Assembly (NCBI GenBank): GCA_965228415.1
Contig: OZ245814.1
Coordinates: 3,596,001 to 3,660,000, forward strand
Length of the DNA: 64,000 nucleotides
Origin: Agaribacillus sp965228415
Lineage (GTDB): Bacteria > Bacteroidota > Bacteroidia > Cytophagales > Cyclobacteriaceae
Direction: 5' to 3'
Of this stretch, positions 37,902 through 45,995 are shown one piece after another (position 1 is the stretch's first letter; each line of letters begins with the position of its first letter). The notes below the pieces were generated by a model. It worked only from the letters and a program-made list of their open reading frames with translations, did not search any database and was not told where the DNA came from. Both the position numbers and the translations under genes were made by a program.

Positions 37902-38525
37902 ATGAAGAAGGAAATCATAGCAGCAACGGAAGATTACGTAAGGAAACTGCTCAAAAAACTTCCTGCTTATTTAACCTATCACAATCTGCATCACACTGTT
38001 GAAGTAGTAGATTCGGTTGTGAAAATAGCGGATAGTTGTCACCTCATAGACAGTTGTCACCTTACCGATGATGAAAAGGAGATTCTAATACTGGCGGCGT
38101 GGTTTCACGACACTGGTTTTGTGGAAACCTACAAGGGGCACGAAAAGGTAAGTAAACAGATCGCCACCACCTTTTTAAAATCGCAAAAATATCCCGGTGA
38201 AAAGATCAAAATGGTCCGTCGCTGCATAGACGCTACCAAAATCAATTACCAGCCCACCAACCTCCTTGAAAACATTATCAGAGATGCCGATTTGTATCAC
38301 CTGGCTACTGCCGACTATTTTAAAAAACTGGCCTCATTAAAAAAGGAATGGGAATACGTATATAAAACCAAAATCACCGACCAATCCTGGTACACGAAAA
38401 ATTTGGACTTCCTAACAGCTCATCGCTATCACACCCCTTATTGCCAGCATCAGCTAAAGGTTCAGAAACAGGAAAATGTCTTTAAAAATTTACAGAAAGT
38501 AGCCACCTATAAGTGCTCTATTTAG
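37902..38525 (+). CDS. HD-domain phosphohydrolase
   Basis: 207 residues. The HD motif is in LAAWFHDTGFVETYKGHEKVS, with an upstream H in LHHTVEVVD. It probably hydrolyses a nucleotide or other phosphoester; the substrate is unknown. It contains a short internal tandem duplication (DSCHLIDSCHLTDD near residues 45-58), from a repeat of about 18 bp at 38032-38067. It is 22 nt downstream of the DUF3570 gene, and may be transcribed with it. Confidence 0.88.
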   Translation: MKKEIIAATEDYVRKLLKKLPAYLTYHNLHHTVEVVDSVVKIADSCHLIDSCHLTDDEKEILILAAWFHDTGFVETYKGHEKVSKQIATTFLKSQKYPGEKIKMVRRCIDATKINYQPTNLLENIIRDADLYHLATADYFKKLASLKKEWEYVYKTKITDQSWYTKNLDFLTAHRYHTPYCQHQLKVQKQENVFKNLQKVATYKCSI

Positions 38526-38528
38526 CGC

Positions 38529-38855
38529 CTATCGTATTTCCTTTTCAATCTTGTCCAGGGCCAGCGCTGCCAGATCACGCCATTTTTGGTGATATATAAA
38601 TGGTACTTCTATCCATCCTTTCATAGGGGGTTTGTTTTTGAAGGGACTTAAATAACCGAATTGGGTAATACCCAGGGCCTCGGGATCAAACTCCTTCCCT
38701 AACCGGAAAACCATCTGATCATTGTAATAAAATGCAAAAACTTTATTCCTGTACTTAATACCCGGCGATGACATCATTTTACCAGCGGCTACAGCCGTGT
38801 GTTGGCCGGTCAATTCATCCGTAATGGTATTAAACAAAATTTCAGATTCTTCCAT
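38529..38855 (-). CDS. TfoX N-terminal-like small protein
   Basis: 108 residues. It resembles the isolated TfoX/Sxy N-terminal domain: GKMMSSPGIKYRNKVFAFYYNDQMVFRLG, then GYLSPFKNKPPMKGWIEVP. TfoX-domain proteins regulate competence in some Gammaproteobacteria, but single-domain copies in Bacteroidota have no known role. It is 9 nt after the MmcQ/YjbR gene and probably co-transcribed. Confidence 0.8.
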   Translation of the reverse strand: MEESEILFNTITDELTGQHTAVAAGKMMSSPGIKYRNKVFAFYYNDQMVFRLGKEFDPEALGITQFGYLSPFKNKPPMKGWIEVPFIYHQKWRDLAALALDKIEKEIR

Positions 38856-38864
38856 CGTATTGAA

Positions 38865-39248
38865 TTAATGGTTTTCAATAGCCACCCGTTGCTTTTTAGG
38901 AAGACCGGCCAAAACAATTTCATAGCTATGATCAATAATCTCCTTAAGCTGCTTATCGGCCAGGGAGCCATCCATAAACACAGAATTCCAATGTTTCTTA
39001 TTCTGGTGCCAGCCGGGCTGAACGGCCTCAAAACTGGCTCTTAGCTCCAGGGCCTTTTCCGGGTCACATTTCAGGTTAACAAATTTAAATGGCTCTCCTG
39101 TTTCATCGCCATAGGTAAACGGTTTGGTGAAGGTCCATGCAAAAGCCTTCCCTGCCAATTTAAACCAGACAGCATGATCCCCAAAAGGATAGGTTTCTTC
39201 AGCACCTTTTTTACTTAAACAATAAGATTTAAAAGCTTCAAAAGTCAT
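38865..39248 (-). CDS. MmcQ/YjbR family protein
   Basis: 127 residues. Typical family landmarks: GAEETYPFGDHAVWFKLAGKAFAWT, NLKCDPEKALELR and PGWHQNKKHWNSVFMDGSL. Double-wing DNA-binding fold is reported for the family; the exact function is unknown. It pairs with the TfoX-like gene. Confidence 0.9.
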   Translation of the reverse strand: MTFEAFKSYCLSKKGAEETYPFGDHAVWFKLAGKAFAWTFTKPFTYGDETGEPFKFVNLKCDPEKALELRASFEAVQPGWHQNKKHWNSVFMDGSLADKQLKEIIDHSYEIVLAGLPKKQRVAIENH

Positions 39249-39277
39249 ATTCCAATTTACTTATTATCGGTGAAAAC

Positions 39278-39943
39278 TTATTGCATGGCTTTAATTAAAA
39301 AATCCTTTACCGGCTGGCCGGCGTGCCAGTAATGCATCAGCGTCTCGGGAAGTTCTTCATCCGTGATGTGTTTGGCCGGCAATTCGGTACCATAATAAAA
39401 TTGTTTGTTGGCAATTAACGGTTGTTTTGTACTGATAGGCTGGAATTCTTTGGGTATCCTTTGATGTTTTTCCCCCATAATTTCACCGAAAGCTTCTTTG
39501 AAATCCTTGTGGCTAATCGCCTTTTGAAATTGATTCAGGTGATTGGCTATATAAGTTCGGATCTTTTGCAGCTGGACTTTATCTACACCATGTGCCCCAC
39601 CGTAAATTTCAATTCCTTTAGCAGAAAACCTGAAGTAGATACCGGGAATACTTTTGTCTTTTCTCCCCGTGGTAGAAATGATGGCACCATAGTGCGTATT
39701 ATAAGGGGTTTTATCAGGAGAAAATCGGATATCCCGGTTTATGCGCAAAATGGCGTCTTTGGCCTGAATAGCTATTTCCGGCGCTACGTGATTGATTCGA
39801 CCGATCATTTCATCTATAAGTTGTGCAAAAGGCTTTTTCACGGAAGCCTCATATCTTTTTCGGTTGGCATCAAACCAATCCTTATTATTATTCTTTTCAA
39901 GTTCCTTAAAGAATTTTACGAAGTCTTTTGTCAGGTATCCCAT
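39278..39943 (-). CDS. DUF2461 family protein
   Basis: 221 residues. It starts MGYLTKDFVKFFKELEKNNNKDWFDANR, the standard opening, with INRDIRFSPDKTPYNTH and the GIYFRFSAKGIEIYGGAH region. The function is unknown. It lies 29 nt upstream of the MmcQ gene on the same strand, so a three-gene set with TfoX-like is likely. A short imperfect tandem repeat precedes it. Confidence 0.9.
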   Translation of the reverse strand: MGYLTKDFVKFFKELEKNNNKDWFDANRKRYEASVKKPFAQLIDEMIGRINHVAPEIAIQAKDAILRINRDIRFSPDKTPYNTHYGAIISTTGRKDKSIPGIYFRFSAKGIEIYGGAHGVDKVQLQKIRTYIANHLNQFQKAISHKDFKEAFGEIMGEKHQRIPKEFQPISTKQPLIANKQFYYGTELPAKHITDEELPETLMHYWHAGQPVKDFLIKAMQ

Positions 39944-39955
39944 GTTATTGAGTAT

Positions 39956-39994
39956 AAAAATTAAAATGAGAATTAAAATTAAAATGAGAATTCG
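39956..39994. repeat. Short tandem repeat upstream of the DUF2461 gene
   Basis: Two copies of a unit close to AATTAAAATGAGAATT, about 18 bp apart, in the leader region of the minus-strand DUF2461 gene. It may be slippage-prone; no gene is seen in it. Confidence 0.5.
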
Positions 39995-40107
39995 CGTAGC
40001 ATTAAAAAAGGCGGGCCCGGGTAAAGCTTATGTGAAGGTAATCGGGCACCGCCAATTTTATTTATTCAAGTTATATTTTGCTTATGCCAAAATTCACATG
40101 CAGCAGT

Positions 40108-40482
40108 TTATTTCATAGAGTGAAAAGCGACACGATTACCCTCTGAATCAATAAAGTGGGCAACAAATCCATTCTCACCTATGGAAGTTTTGGGCATCAC
40201 CACCTTGCCGCCAGCGGCTTCTACTTTTTCCAGCGGGCCAGCAAGATCCTCTCCGCCATTTAAATAAACAATAGACCCTTTTTCGGTTGGTTCATAACCC
40301 TCACCACTGACCACTGCACCTCCAACACCACCTTCCTGCTGGTTCCAGTTGGGTAAAAAGCCAAGTCTGAGCTTATCCATCTGCATTTCGTGTAATTCTC
40401 CTCCCAATACAGAGCCGTAAAATTTGCAGGCTCTTTCGAAATTTTTTGCGGGTATTTCAAACCAGTTAATTGAGTTTGCCAT
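40108..40482 (-). CDS. VOC family protein (glyoxalase/bleomycin resistance-like)
   Basis: 124 residues. NSINWFEIPAKNFERACKFY, FYGSVLGGELHEMQM and the C-terminal HFIDSEGNRVAFHS follow the VOC pattern. No ATG problem; start at 40482. Substrate unknown. Confidence 0.88.
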   Translation of the reverse strand: MANSINWFEIPAKNFERACKFYGSVLGGELHEMQMDKLRLGFLPNWNQQEGGVGGAVVSGEGYEPTEKGSIVYLNGGEDLAGPLEKVEAAGGKVVMPKTSIGENGFVAHFIDSEGNRVAFHSMK

Positions 40483-40566
40483 GATTATTGCGTTTTAGGA
40501 TTAAACATTCATTTTGATGCTACCAAAATACGAGGTCACCTGGCCAGGAAAAAATCAAATATTTCT

Positions 40567-40660
40567 AAAACGTAGGTTTTTAAATACTGATTTTAATGAA
40601 TTTAGAAACTGTTTTAAATATTTTTTTAGCTATTTTTAGTAAAAAACGTAGGCTTCTAAT
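40567..40660. repeat. Pair of direct repeats AAAACGTAGG before the helical-protein gene
   Basis: AAAACGTAGGTTTTTAAAT (40567-40585) recurs as AAAACGTAGGCTTCTAAT at 40643-40660, 76 bp apart. The second copy runs into the chosen ATG. They may be regulatory. Confidence 0.4.
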
Positions 40661-42128
40661 GAATAAAAAAGGTAATCTATTTTTTTTAATCAAGTCACTG
40701 AATCAAAGTGAAAAGCGCTATTTTAAGCTTTTTTGCAACACTATAAACGTAGAATCCAACTATATCAAACTATTTGAAGCGATAGACAAACAGGAGGTAT
40801 ACGATGAAAAAAAGTTAAGACAGATCTTTTCCCGGCAGGTTTTCATCAGGCAATTGCATGTGACCAAAATTTATCTTTCTCAATTAATTTTAAAAAGCCT
40901 CCGCAATTATCATCATAAAATCTCCAAAACTGCCGAGTTGGCAGACCTGATCAGGGACATAGAAATTCTTTTCTCCAAGGAGTTGTTTGATCAGTGTTAT
41001 TACACCATAGAAAAAGCTCAGAAATTAGCTATTAGCTATGAAAAATTTGCCTTATTAACTGAGATATTAAATTGGAAACGCAAGCTATACCTGGCCAGAT
41101 TCGGTGCCAACCCAGCCAGGTTGCAAGAAATTGATGATCTTGCCGCAGACGGGTTAAGGAAACTGCAATCCATACAGCAATACTGGTCCATGACCACCAA
41201 TCTCTCACAGTTTAATCAACCTGGCACCGAGGCCAAAAAATTTCATAAATCATCCTTATTAAAAACAGCCGGCAAGCCGCTGGCTCTTCGGGCCAAAATA
41301 CTTTTCTACCATTTGTTGTACGGTCAGGGGGTTATGGGCAGCAACAACCAACTTGCAGAAGAAAGCCTTGAAAACCTCATCACCTTAATTGAAGCGCATC
41401 CGCATCACATCAAAGATGATCCTGGCCCTTACCTCAACTCTCTAAATAACAAAGTCACTTTTCTGATCCTCCATCATCGCTACGACGAAGTGATCCCTAT
41501 TATCGAAAAGATAAGGGCGGTTCCCGATGAATTCGGCATTAAAAAGGCCAACAAATTGCGGCTGCGAACTTTACTGCGAACTTACAACATCGAACTTGAG
41601 TTATACAGGGATCAAAAAGATTTAAGCAAAGGCAAAGCCTTAATGGTCACCATCAGGTCGTTTTTGGAAAAATATGAAAAATCGGTTCCGGACAATTATT
41701 TCATCCTTTTCTGGAATCAATTTGCAAACATTGAATTTATGGCAAAAGACTATGCGGCCGCCCTGGTTTGGGTCAATAGAATCATGCAGATTAAAAGTGA
41801 CGCCAGACTGGACTTACAGCGTTACGCGCGGCTTCTGCAGCTGATTATTCATTTTGAATTGGGAAATGTAATTTTTCTGCGTTATTCCATTGATAGCTAC
41901 CGCCGCTTCCTTAGAAAAAAAACCGGCGTCTCCCCCTTTGAAAAGTTATGTCTGAGGCACTTCGCCAAACTCAGTCATGTGGCCCCCGGAGATTATCCTG
42001 TATACTTAGGGAAGTTTTATCACGATTTATTTGAAAAGGATAAAACCCTCATCACACCAGGTATTTTAGACTACCTCGATATCAAAAGCTGGTTAGAGCA
42101 AAAGTTCATCAACGTGAATGAACGATAA
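40659..42128 (+). CDS. Large helical protein of unknown function
   Basis: 489 residues from the ATG at 40659 (MNKKGNLFFLIKSLNQSEKRYFKLF). An upstream ATG at 40596 adds 21 unconserved residues. No catalytic motif is visible. The sequence is strongly helical with TPR-like repeats (for example ETALIVW-like and LEKYEKSVPDNYFILFWNQFANIEFMAKDYAAALVWVNRIM around 350-405). The opening with LNQSEKRYFKLF is one I associate with uncharacterised Bacteroidota proteins; I cannot name a function. Confidence 0.7.
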   Translation: MNKKGNLFFLIKSLNQSEKRYFKLFCNTINVESNYIKLFEAIDKQEVYDEKKLRQIFSRQVFIRQLHVTKIYLSQLILKSLRNYHHKISKTAELADLIRDIEILFSKELFDQCYYTIEKAQKLAISYEKFALLTEILNWKRKLYLARFGANPARLQEIDDLAADGLRKLQSIQQYWSMTTNLSQFNQPGTEAKKFHKSSLLKTAGKPLALRAKILFYHLLYGQGVMGSNNQLAEESLENLITLIEAHPHHIKDDPGPYLNSLNNKVTFLILHHRYDEVIPIIEKIRAVPDEFGIKKANKLRLRTLLRTYNIELELYRDQKDLSKGKALMVTIRSFLEKYEKSVPDNYFILFWNQFANIEFMAKDYAAALVWVNRIMQIKSDARLDLQRYARLLQLIIHFELGNVIFLRYSIDSYRRFLRKKTGVSPFEKLCLRHFAKLSHVAPGDYPVYLGKFYHDLFEKDKTLITPGILDYLDIKSWLEQKFINVNER

Positions 42129-42131
42129 AGG

Positions 42132-42776
42132 CTAAAGATCCACAAACAATTTGTTTTTAATCGCAAACTTCACCAGGCCAATGGGGCTGCGGGAATTGGT
42201 CTTGCTTAATATTCTACTTCGGTAGTGTTCAATAGTCCTTCTCCCCAGGCAAATTTTATCTGCGATTTCTTCTGATGTTTTTTCTTCACAGATCAACCTC
42301 AATATTTCGATTTCCGTTTCGGTCAATTCAAATTTTTCAGATAGCTTTTTTTCGTTTTCCTTGGACCCATCCTGTGTTTCGCCAGGGCCGGCGGAAGTTT
42401 TTGCTCCGGACCTGTTAGTCAATTGCCTGACCAGTTTTTGTATGTCATCAGTGTTAATGTTGCAAATCAGGTAATCGTTCCATTTTGGATCATGTGTGAT
42501 CTTGGATTTCCCGGGATCGTTGGTAACCAGAAGCACTACCTTCAAATCGTCCGGAGCGTTATCAATTAAATTGAATAAATTTTCTTTGTCTATTGTCATC
42601 CTGGAAGCATCCGAAGATAAATCGGTGGATACCTGTTTCGGTTCAAACTTGCCCATCGCTTTCATATAATTGGAGAACTTTTTATCGCTCACCAACTCCA
42701 GTTCAATATGATTGCCATTGGATGCATTCGGCGCCAAATTCTGGTCAGTTGCTAAATAAACAGTTAATTCTTTCAT
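42132..42776 (-). CDS. LuxR-type regulator with degenerate receiver-like N-terminus
   Basis: 214 residues. C-terminal LuxR/FixJ helix-turn-helix from about 148: FELTETEIEILRLICEEK, SEEIADKICLGRRTIEHYRSRI, GLVKFAIKN. The N-terminal part (1-125) has a receiver-like strand/helix order: VYLATD, VSTDLSSDAS, KVVLLVTNDP and YLICNINTDDIQKLV, but it lacks the acidic pair and the conserved lysine, so phosphorylation is doubtful. It probably binds DNA under another control. It faces a 725-nt gene-free region. Confidence 0.82.
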   Translation of the reverse strand: MKELTVYLATDQNLAPNASNGNHIELELVSDKKFSNYMKAMGKFEPKQVSTDLSSDASRMTIDKENLFNLIDNAPDDLKVVLLVTNDPGKSKITHDPKWNDYLICNINTDDIQKLVRQLTNRSGAKTSAGPGETQDGSKENEKKLSEKFELTETEIEILRLICEEKTSEEIADKICLGRRTIEHYRSRILSKTNSRSPIGLVKFAIKNKLFVDL

Positions 42777-43501
42777 TATTAATAGATTTTATGTTTTTCA
42801 TTTTAACACTCAAATACTATTGATATTTGGAAAATGGTTTAAATACCTTCATTCCTCCCTAAACAAATTATCTGGGTCTTACAGCACTTAATCAAAAATT
42901 ACCAAACCTCTCCCCATTGCAAAGCCATTAAATGACCTTGCAAAAAGTCGGCAGATAACAGATTCTATTAAAATCAATGTTTCCCAAATTAAAAATAATT
43001 TAAAATGCCTCCGTTCTATTTTACGGGTGAACAAATTCTATTACTTTAACGATGCTAAAAATTCTGGTCTTATAAAACTAAATGATTTTATCATTAATTA
43101 CAAATTAACCTGGTTAAGCTAACACTAAATAAATGTTAATTTTCAAAAAATATTGTTGAAAAAACGTCGAAATTCAATAAAAACGTTAATATCATGTTCG
43201 ATGTCTCGAGCACGGTGCTACCTAACGCTTATTCTATAGGAAGTACAAGAAGCTTGTAGTGTTGTCTTAGATAATCGAATTATCCGTACTAAAGCTTCCC
43301 TATGCAATTGTAAACAAAATTTGGCGATAGCTATCCGGCGCGATTTTTCCCCAAGATATCAAATTGGTAACTCGGGTTCAGCATCGCGTTATTTTGTTAT
43401 CTGCCATTAAATCATACCCTGGAATCGTCCCATAGCGGTGTCCATGCTTTACGGCGGTTTTATGTTAAATTTTTGAGACGTATTCATCTTGTTTTAAAAT
43501 C
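42777..43501. other. Long intergenic region with structured segment
   Basis: 725 bases between the LuxR-type and response-regulator genes, with no credible ORF. It is AT-rich up to about 43190. From about 43200 base composition is more balanced and inverted repeats appear, including GATAGCTATC near 43326-43335 and the nested structure at 43236-43303. Confidence 0.5.
43236..43303. ncRNA. Candidate three-way-junction RNA structure
   Basis: An outer helix joins ATAGGAAG (43236-43243) to CTTCCCTAT (43295-43303, one bulge). Inside lie two hairpins: ACAAG-AAG-CTTGT (43245-43257) and GATAAT-CGA-ATTATC (43270-43284). The strand is unknown. It could be a small RNA, a leader or a protein-binding element. 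Confidence 0.35.
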
Positions 43502-43918
43502 TTAATTTATTTGCTGGTAAATGGTCATCAGGTTTTCCGGCGTCAACGGTTTGGCAAGATAACGAATCACGTAAGGATCACTTTGCAATGCCTGAAGGTC
43601 CCTCGGATGGGTGGAGCTTGTTAATGCCACTATCTTGCAATGATTTTTAACTTTTTGATCACATTGGGCATAATGGTCCAAAAAAGCAAAACCGTCCATA
43701 TTGGGCATGCTTATATCCAGAAAAATGATTTCAGGTAATTTATCTTCGTCAAGATTATTATTAAGGTATTTCAATGCCTCGTGGGCACTGTTCATGGTTA
43801 GGATATGACCTGCAAAATCGCACAAGATAATAATTTTTTGAGCGAGAAAACGATCTATCTCACAGTCATCTATTATCATGGCTCTTTTAACAGTGTTGTC
43901 TCCGATGTAAATATCCAT
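43502..43918 (-). CDS. Single-domain response regulator (CheY-like)
   Basis: 138 residues, receiver only. Acidic pair in IIDDCEIDRFL, phospho-acceptor D in IIFLDISMPNMDGFAF (about D71), T in ALTSSTHP and K in YLAKPLTPENL. No output domain. The core could start at the second methionine (MIIDDCEID). It probably relays or sequesters phosphate in a pathway; no kinase is adjacent. Confidence 0.9.
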   Translation of the reverse strand: MDIYIGDNTVKRAMIIDDCEIDRFLAQKIIILCDFAGHILTMNSAHEALKYLNNNLDEDKLPEIIFLDISMPNMDGFAFLDHYAQCDQKVKNHCKIVALTSSTHPRDLQALQSDPYVIRYLAKPLTPENLMTIYQQIN

Positions 43919-44061
43919 CTTATTTTCAAATTAGTTTTCGAAAAGCAAAACAAAATATCTCATAGCTTATGGGGACCAAATATCCTAATGCCCAATGGCC
44001 GTATCTTTATTCACTTTTCTATTCGTTTGTTTTGAGAGATGTCGTCAGCCTTTCATACTTT

Positions 44062-44155
44062 AAAAAAAGGGTAATAGGGAGTTTAACTTAACTTAATTGG
44101 TACGAGCAGTCACCGATCGTATAATTGATAATACCTCCCTATTCCCTTCTTTTCT
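44062..44155. ncRNA. Hairpin element, copy 1
   Basis: 5' arm AAGGG-T-AATAGGGAG (44067-44081, bulged T at 44072) pairs with CTCCCTATTCCCTT (44135-44148); inner region of 53 bases starts TTTAACTTAA; T-rich tail TTCTTTTC. Relative to the other copies the A-T pair at AATAAGG is replaced by G-C on both arms (AATAGGG with CCCTATT), a compensatory change. The 3' end overlaps the end of the 127-residue ORF. Confidence 0.6.
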
Positions 44156-44522
44156 TTCCATGCCTAACTTCTTTGATTTTCTTTACACCTTCCCGGTCAG
44201 CAGCCTCATGCAACCATGCCAGGTAGGTACTTTGATTGCCTTCCAGCTTTCTGATTAATTGCTTTAAGTATAACAAATAATCTACCTGCGACAGTTTCAA
44301 CATCCTGGATGCGCAAAAGACGTCTCCCTTGAAAGCAAATAAATAACCGATTATTTGTTCCTCCCTACCGGAGAGAAAACAGGCATCACTTCGCAGCCAA
44401 TCACTCCAACGGTACTCATAGGGTTTCAGCGCTTTGCGCAGTTTTAACCATGGATGCTGCCGGTCTGTTATTTGCTTTACTATCACTATTTTAATAAGCC
44501 AGTTATAAAATATGGTAATCAA
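44139..44522 (-). CDS. Hypothetical protein with helix-turn-helix-like C-terminus
   Basis: Up to 127 residues; the only available starts are TTG (44522) or internal GTG codons, so the N-terminus is uncertain. The part SGREEQIIGYLFAFKGDVFCASRMLKLSQVDYLLY-LKQLIRKLEG has the spacing of a sigma-4/LuxR-type helix-turn-helix. I cannot name a family. The gene ends inside hairpin copy 1. It is in the gene-poor accessory stretch. Confidence 0.45.
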   Translation of the reverse strand: MITIFYNWLIKIVIVKQITDRQHPWLKLRKALKPYEYRWSDWLRSDACFLSGREEQIIGYLFAFKGDVFCASRMLKLSQVDYLLYLKQLIRKLEGNQSTYLAWLHEAADREGVKKIKEVRHGKKRRE

Positions 44523-44637
44523 TTACTTTTCCATATAGCCATAGTACATCAATAAATTGGTTAGCGCATTCGCAATGGATCTTCCATTATTCCCTCAAAT
44601 GACAACCGCCAAGTTATCTGCACTTTACATAAAGCAT

Positions 44638-44730
44638 AAAAGGGCAATAAGGAGCTTAACCTTAAACTGAATGTTATGAAGAAGTTACTGCCTAATCATC
44701 TATAACTACTCCTTATTCCCTTTTGTTTTG
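44638..44730. ncRNA. Hairpin element, copy 2
   Basis: 5' arm AAAAGGG-C-AATAAGGAG (44638-44654, bulged C at 44645) with CTCCTTATTCCCTTTT (44709-44724), then GTTTTG. Inner region of 54 bases begins CTTAACCTTAAACTGAA and contains CTGCCTAATCA. Confidence 0.65.
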
Positions 44731-44736
44731 TATCTC

Positions 44737-44753
44737 CGCCTATCGGCGTTTTT
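44737..44753 (+). terminator. Minimal hairpin between copies 2 and 3
   Basis: CGCC-TATC-GGCG (44737-44748) followed by five T residues (44749-44753). A small intrinsic terminator on the plus strand, which would end any transcript running out of copy 2. Confidence 0.5.
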
Positions 44754-44758
44754 GTTGG

Positions 44759-44851
44759 AAAAAAGGGTAATAAGGAGTTTAACTTAAAATGAACGCTAAG
44801 TTAATAGGAATTCCTGCCTAATTAGATAACCGCTCCTTATTCCCTTTTTTC
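44759..44851. ncRNA. Hairpin element, copy 3
   Basis: 5' arm AAAAAAGGG-T-AATAAGGAG (44759-44777) pairs with CTCCTTATTCCCTTTTTT (44833-44850). Inner region of 55 bases begins TTTAACTTAAAATGAACG and ends CCTAATTAGATAACCG. Shares the flank CTACAACTTGTTTCTG with the copy 4 flank. Confidence 0.65.
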
Positions 44852-45180
44852 TACAACTTGTTTCTGTTTATTTCTTTATTCATTAAATATGTAATTTTCT
44901 GAATATCAACCACATACATAAATTATCTTCATACCGTCAGCAATCAAAGAGGGGCCTTCCCGTGTGGTGTTGTCTTTTGCTTTGCCTTGCGTTGCAACTT
45001 CCCTCTAACCCTTAAAGGGAATGCAGACCTCAGGAAAAGTCCCCTCCCGAAAGCTTGTATGCGTTGCCTTTATTCAATGAGCCATAAGCCCGGTTTGATT
45101 TTATGGCATTGTCACTTATTTTTTAACTCATATGGACCTGATTAAGGACCATACTCAAAATGTCGCTACTACCAAATACC

Positions 45181-45280
45181 AAGAAAGGGGAATAAGGAGT
45201 TTAACCTAAACTGAACCGTTATGAAGAGTAGCACCTATCCGTTTGATAGATAACCGCTCCTTATCCCCTTCTTATTTCTA
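45181..45280. ncRNA. Hairpin element, copy 4
   Basis: 5' arm AAGAAAGGGGAATAAGGAG (45181-45199) with CTCCTTATCCCCTTCTT (45257-45273). Here the bulge base is G, and the 3' arm carries C instead of T opposite it, so an extra G-C pair forms and the bulge shifts by one. Inner region of 57 bases begins TTTAACCTAAACTGAACCG and ends GATAGATAACCG; it contains the small stem CTATC-CGTTT-GATAG. Confidence 0.65.
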
Positions 45281-45401
45281 CAACTAATTCTATCTATTTG
45301 AGTTAATGCTTTTGGGATCTGATATTCACTATTAGCATCCAGCTGGATCCCATTGACTTTGTATATCCTCCGTTACCGTGTGCCGGAACCGGTGAATGAT
45401 G

Positions 45402-45995
45402 TTATTCGCCTGAAAAATCGCCCAATCTTTCTTTGGATAAATTCGTGCAAGCGCTTCCTTCCTCCGCGCCGCTTTTCGCATCCCTGCTTTTCACCTTACG
45501 TTGCGACTTGTGTTTCACAACGATCCCTGTGAAAACAAAGTCCTCATCGCCTGGCACGCATCGACCGTCAACTGTTGTGCAGACCTGATATGTATAGTTT
45601 CCTTTGATCACAGGGTTTTCCGTTAATATTTTAACCTTTTGGCGAAACTCTGCCTCGTGTTCGAAGTAACGCACGGTCTCTTCCCAGAGGGTATCATACT
45701 CAGCTATTAACTTCCCGACGGGCTTCAATTCGCCAACTATTTGATAGCTTTCATGGGGCTCAAAGTGAATTTCCGTGGGCAAAGGGCCAATATCATAATC
45801 CTGATTATTAGCGTACAGGTGCCAGGTATCTTCCATTTTCACTTTGAAAATCAGCTCGATTTCGCAGCCAATTTTCACCTCATTATCAGAAACTGAGTAA
45901 CTCCAGCTGGCTGGTCTCAACATTTGAGCGTTTACCATCACCCAGCTACACAGGAAGATCGCCAGGAGCATTACATGTTTTTTATTTCTCATCAT
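45402..45995 (-). CDS. Exported DsbD N-terminal (alpha-domain)-like protein, lacking the membrane and thioredoxin domains
   Basis: 197 residues with a signal peptide (about 1-23). The beta-sandwich domain corresponds to DsbD-alpha: W-HLYANN-D segment near residue 60, the EFRQKVKI strand and the cysteine pair CTTVDGRC (about 139-146) at the site normally used to pass electrons. The remaining DsbD membrane and C-terminal domains are missing, and the tail (SGAEEGSACTNLSKERLG...) shows no membrane segment. No remnant of the rest is readable downstream in other frames. It may be a free-standing protein or a remnant. Confidence 0.65.
   Translation of the reverse strand: MMRNKKHVMLLAIFLCSWVMVNAQMLRPASWSYSVSDNEVKIGCEIELIFKVKMEDTWHLYANNQDYDIGPLPTEIHFEPHESYQIVGELKPVGKLIAEYDTLWEETVRYFEHEAEFRQKVKILTENPVIKGNYTYQVCTTVDGRCVPGDEDFVFTGIVVKHKSQRKVKSRDAKSGAEEGSACTNLSKERLGDFSGE

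Noticed and set aside
44062..45280. Integron attC array
   Set aside because: GTTTAAC near the 5' arm fits RYYYAAC, but no GTTRRRY partner is found at the 3' side, and no integrase or cassette genes are seen.
44062..45280. CRISPR array or ordinary terminators
   Set aside because: Spacing is irregular (34 to about 570 bases), the units are long palindromes rather than short repeats, and the loops of over 50 bases are unlike intrinsic terminators.
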